In this document: piece after piece, positions 24,297-25,989 of the stretch | How positions within the stretch are numbered: position 1 is the stretch's first letter | Layout of the letters: each line of letters opens with the position of its first letter | IMG/VR virus record: IMGVR_UViG_3300030090_000365 | Coordinates: 1 to 25,989 of that record | Length of the DNA stretch: 25,989 bases | Direction: 5' to 3' (one strand) | DNA from: a virus | The notes under the pieces: model-generated | The model's database searches: none | What the model saw: only the letters and a program-made list of their open reading frames with translations | What the model was told of the DNA's origin: nothing | Program-made: the position numbers and the translations under genes

Positions 24297-24341
24297 ATGA
24301 CAACAAAAAACAACAATAACTTGCTTAATGAAAGGAGTTAA
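24297..24341 (+). CDS. Possible 14-aa Asn-rich leader peptide
   Basis: ATG ... TAA encodes MTTKNNNNLLNERS. It ends two bases before the hsp20 ATG, and its last codons make up the AAAGGAG ribosome site of hsp20. It lacks its own ribosome binding site and may be chance; the run of Asn codons simply reflects an A-rich leader. Confidence 0.22.
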   Translation: MTTKNNNNLLNERS

Positions 24342-24343
24342 TT

Positions 24344-24781
24344 ATGAACCTACCTACAAATAGAAGAGGTCTCGTATTCAACGCAGACCCATTTAAAAAC
24401 TTAACAGTTGGATTCGATTCATTGTTCGACCAACTATCTTCACTGTCAGACTTTGAAGCACCAAGTTATCCGCCTTACAATATTCGTAAGATTGGTAATG
24501 ATGGTTACGAACTTGAGATGGCTTTAGCTGGATTCAGTAAAAGTGATGTCAATGTAGAAGTAAAAGAAGATACATTAACTGTATCAGCTTCAAAAGAAGG
24601 TAAAGATGAAGAGGATAGTTTTCTTCACAGAGGAATAGCTAAAAGGTCTTTCACTCGTAAATGGACTTTAGCAGAACATCTTGAAGTAAAAGATGCTGAA
24701 TTGAAAGATGGTATTCTTTTAATTAAGATGAAACTCAATCTTCCAGAAGAGAAGAAAGCTAAAACAATAAAAGTAAAATAA
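24344..24781 (+). CDS. hsp20: Small heat-shock protein, Hsp20/IbpA family
   Basis: 145 residues with a full alpha-crystallin domain at about 44-135. YPPYNI (42-47) matches the IbpA YPPYN entry. It continues ELEMALAGFSKSDVNVEVKE, then FLHRGIAKRSFTRKWTLAEH and the typical A-x4-G-I-L strand (AELKDGILLIKM), with a basic C-terminal tail. These ATP-independent holdases bind unfolding proteins. Phage copies are common in marine T4-like and pelagic phages and may protect assembling capsid proteins. It has its own consensus promoter, a hairpin leader and an excellent AAAGGAG, so expression is probably strong and not dependent on readthrough. Family assignment is secure; its client proteins are unknown. 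Confidence 0.93.
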   Translation: MNLPTNRRGLVFNADPFKNLTVGFDSLFDQLSSLSDFEAPSYPPYNIRKIGNDGYELEMALAGFSKSDVNVEVKEDTLTVSASKEGKDEEDSFLHRGIAKRSFTRKWTLAEHLEVKDAELKDGILLIKMKLNLPEEKKAKTIKVK

Positions 24782-24893
24782 CCTCGTGTTTGGGGCAGGA
24801 GGCAATTTTTTGTGCATTTTAGACGAAAAAAAACGCTCTAGGATGCACGAGGATTAACAAATCGGAGGTGTCTAGTACCCTAGCACCCCCCTA
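24782..24893 (+). ncRNA. Candidate structured RNA with alternative stems
   Basis: Non-coding stretch between hsp20 and an 18-aa peptide gene. Stem B: 24812-24823 (GTGCATTTTAGA) pairs with 24837-24848 (TCTAGGATGCAC). This gives 12 continuous pairs including two G-U pairs, plus two CG pairs past a bulge and an A8 loop. Stem A: CCTCGTG (24782-24788) pairs with CACGAGG (24846-24852), sharing bases with stem B, so the two exclude each other. Stem C: GGAGGTG-t-CTAG (24864-24875) pairs with CTAGCACC (24880-24887 and on) around TACC. There is no T-run after any stem. It could be a leader regulator, a processing site or a small RNA. Confidence 0.55.
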
Positions 24894-24906
24894 AAAAGGA
24901 GAAAAA

Positions 24907-24963
24907 ATGATAGAAAAGATAAAAGAACTAATCAAGAAGATTAGAGCTAAACTAGGAGTATAA
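24907..24963 (+). CDS. 18-aa amphipathic cationic peptide
   Basis: MIEKIKELIKKIRAKLGV, with a strong AAAAGGAGAA eight bases ahead. It has a helical i/i+3/i+4 pattern of Ile/Leu against Lys/Glu. Its CTAGGAG codons form the ribosome site of the next gene, which starts one base after its stop. It could be a leader peptide giving translational coupling, or a membrane-active peptide placed before a holin-like gene. No family is recognised. Confidence 0.55.
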   Translation: MIEKIKELIKKIRAKLGV

Positions 24964-24964
24964 T

Positions 24965-25402
24965 ATGGGTATTCCATTTGAAATGATAACCATGCTGGGT
25001 TCTACAGTGCTCGGTGGGGTTATGAGTATATGGTCTCAAAGTATAAAAGCTAAACAAGCTGAACAAAAAATGCTTTTACAAAGAGCAGAAGTTCAGACTG
25101 CGGCTTTTAAAGAGGCCAGAGAATATGAAAATGTAGGATTCCAATGGACTAGAAGAATTATAGCATTGACTGCTATCTTTGCTATCGTTGTCCTTCCAAA
25201 AATATTACCATTGATAGACCCTCAAGCACAAGTAATCGTAGGTTATTTAGAATTTAAACCTGGATTCTTATTCTTTGAAGGTAAAGAAGTTATGCAGTGG
25301 ATTCCAATGGCGGCTAGAGGTATAGTAATTACACCACTAGATACTAACTTGGTTGCTGCAATAACAGGACTATACTTTGGTGGAAGTTTGGTGAAGAAAT
25401 GA
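24965..25402 (+). CDS. Three-helix holin-like membrane protein
   Basis: 145 residues, with AGGAG six bases upstream of the ATG. Membrane segments lie at about 7-23 (MITMLGSTVLGGVMSIW), 64-84 (RIIALTAIFAIVVLPKILPL) and 127-142. A charged helix (28-60) with KEAREYENVGFQWTRR connects the first two. This three-segment layout with the Y-E-N-x-G-F-Q-W-T-R-R block resembles the GTA-type 3TM holin family (PF11351, from memory). Holins form pores that time lysis. No endolysin gene follows; the lysozyme-like domain in the window is part of a large virion protein. It overlaps the next gene by four bases (ATGA). Confidence 0.68.
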   Translation: MGIPFEMITMLGSTVLGGVMSIWSQSIKAKQAEQKMLLQRAEVQTAAFKEAREYENVGFQWTRRIIALTAIFAIVVLPKILPLIDPQAQVIVGYLEFKPGFLFFEGKEVMQWIPMAARGIVITPLDTNLVAAITGLYFGGSLVKK

Positions 25403-25626
25403 TTTGGATATTATCAGCGATGCTTTGGTACACAGATGTTGAAAAACCAAAGTACTCAGACTATAATGTAAAAGTCTTTCAAAGTCGTGAAGAATGTCAC
25501 GATTATTTATTTTGGAATCAAGCTGAAATAGTTACTGAACTAGCAATAGCTCATGGTATGGAAGACGGTAAAGCTTTAAAGACTTGGGCTTTCTTCTGTG
25601 AAAACAGAAAACTACAAGAAGTTTAA
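25399..25626 (+). CDS. Small phage protein with hydrophobic N-terminus and two Cys
   Basis: 75 residues. A hydrophobic N-terminus (MIWILSAMLWYTDVEKP) is followed by SREECHDYLFWNQAEIV and a final KTWAFFCENRKLQEV. It shares the layout of the protein at 15095: hydrophobic start, Cys, helix, Cys. I recognise the type from marine phages, but no function is known. It is translationally coupled to the holin-like gene. Its TAA (25624-25626) overlaps the stop of the convergent - strand gene by two bases. Confidence 0.65.
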   Translation: MIWILSAMLWYTDVEKPKYSDYNVKVFQSREECHDYLFWNQAEIVTELAIAHGMEDGKALKTWAFFCENRKLQEV

Positions 25627-25989
25627 GGATTTAACCACTCTTTAATGTTATCTCTGGTAGATATAAAACTATCAGAGATAGCTATAGTTGGTTCTTCTGG
25701 GTAAACAAACATAATACATTTTTCACTTACCTCTTTATTTATTTTTATTTCTGCAGGTTTATATCCTGCTCCTATCTCTAATAGATGAACACTTCGTTCA
25801 ACATCCCCTCTTAATTTATAAGCCTCACCTTTAATTTTATATCCAGGTTCTCTCCTATAAACAATAGGAAAACAACCATGAGAAAAATCTTTTATATCAA
25901 AATTACTGTGTAAAGTTTCACACTCGCCTATAAACTCGGACTCTTCTAAAATCCAGTTTAGTCTGTGGTTTTTCTTTAATGTGCCGTAT
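25623..25989 (-). CDS. Gamma-glutamylcyclotransferase-like protein (5'-partial)
   Basis: Read on the - strand from the window edge, the frame begins YGTLKKNHRLNWILEESEFI and continues with a GCFPIV block, GYKIKGEAYKL, VHLLEIGAGYKPAEIKI and a C-terminal KEWLNP. The YGTL(R/K)+G..N start, the GE.Y strand and the LE.G..Y.. motif with its catalytic-position Glu are the hallmarks of the GGCT/AIG2 fold. Members release 5-oxoproline from gamma-glutamyl amines or act as related cyclotransferases. Only the first few residues (before YGTL) are missing beyond the window. It is the only - strand gene, and its stop overlaps that of the convergent neighbour. Its substrate in the phage is unknown. Confidence 0.8.
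   Translation of the reverse strand, partial: YGTLKKNHRLNWILEESEFIGECETLHSNFDIKDFSHGCFPIVYRREPGYKIKGEAYKLRGDVERSVHLLEIGAGYKPAEIKINKEVSEKCIMFVYPEEPTIAISDSFISTRDNIKEWLNP
25647..25682 (+). promoter_or_regulatory. Long stem-loop after the last + strand gene
   Basis: Bases 25647-25660 pair with 25669-25682 around an ATATAAAA loop (TATCTCTG with CAGAGATA at the core). That makes 14 pairs, two of them G-U in the + strand RNA; in the - strand RNA the same two would be C-A mismatches. It starts 21 bases after the last + strand stop and lies inside the convergent gene. There is no T-run, so it may mark or protect the 3' end of the + transcript instead of being a classic terminator. Confidence 0.5.

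Noticed and set aside
24270-24310. tRNA-like D-arm before hsp20
   Set aside because: There is no acceptor stem, anticodon arm or T-arm around it; it is a simple bulged hairpin.
24812-24852. Rho-independent terminator after hsp20
   Set aside because: The stem is good, but no T-run follows it.
24782-24910. Known glutamine riboswitch (Downstream-peptide/glnA type) before the 18-aa peptide
   Set aside because: The context is similar (short ORF in a marine phage), but the conserved core of those RNAs, as I remember it, is not present.
1-25989. CRISPR array, insertion sequence, integrase or att site
   Set aside because: No direct-repeat/spacer pattern, transposase or integrase frames, or terminal inverted repeats were seen.

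Overview
The window looks like the late, virion-morphogenesis part of an AT-rich tailed phage of a marine bacterium. The likely host is a SAR11/Pelagibacter-like or cyanobacterial cell. This rests on recognising protein families seen in cyanophages and pelagiphages: marine-type tail fibres, an IbpA-like Hsp20, a HlyC-like acyltransferase, and small basic proteins with a GQWSARKAQ or GSGRRLYTDENP core. The beta-propeller tail protein, the tail fibres and several large putative internal virion proteins fit a podovirus-like particle, but the head, portal and terminase genes lie outside the window. All genes but the last run on the + strand and are tightly packed, many with TAATG or ATGA stop/start overlaps.

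Layout. Positions 1-1736: end of a nozzle/tail-tube-like beta-propeller protein. 1739-10160: an adhesin island with five fibre or fibre-like proteins (957, 375, 525, 170 and 354 aa) interleaved with small proteins. One fibre has a C-terminal Peptidase_G2 chaperone domain. A consensus sigma-70 promoter stands at 4620. 10186-10534: a small coiled-coil membrane protein and a basic peptide. 10537-14307: a Gln/Ala-rich protein with a strict 22-residue repeat, a HlyC-like acyltransferase, and a 429-aa protein with an extremely lysine-rich, membrane-active-looking N-terminus. 14307-16534: eleven tiny overlapping genes, including a 31-aa protein with nine cysteines and several very basic proteins. 16534-24234: four large putative internal or ejection proteins, the last with a lysozyme-like module. 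24235-25626: a second consensus promoter, Hsp20, a structured non-coding stretch, an 18-aa peptide, a three-helix holin-like protein and a small protein. 25623-25989: a convergent gamma-glutamylcyclotransferase-like gene on the - strand, cut by the window end.

How it may work together (inference). The large proteins of the middle section probably form the DNA-ejection machinery. The acyltransferase next to a lysine-rich membrane-active protein suggests lipidation of a virion protein by a toxin-activation-type enzyme. The Hsp20/holin section has its own promoter and two stem-loops of shared design, and the stretch after hsp20 can fold into mutually exclusive stems. That stretch and the acyltransferase pair are the best candidates here for undescribed biology.
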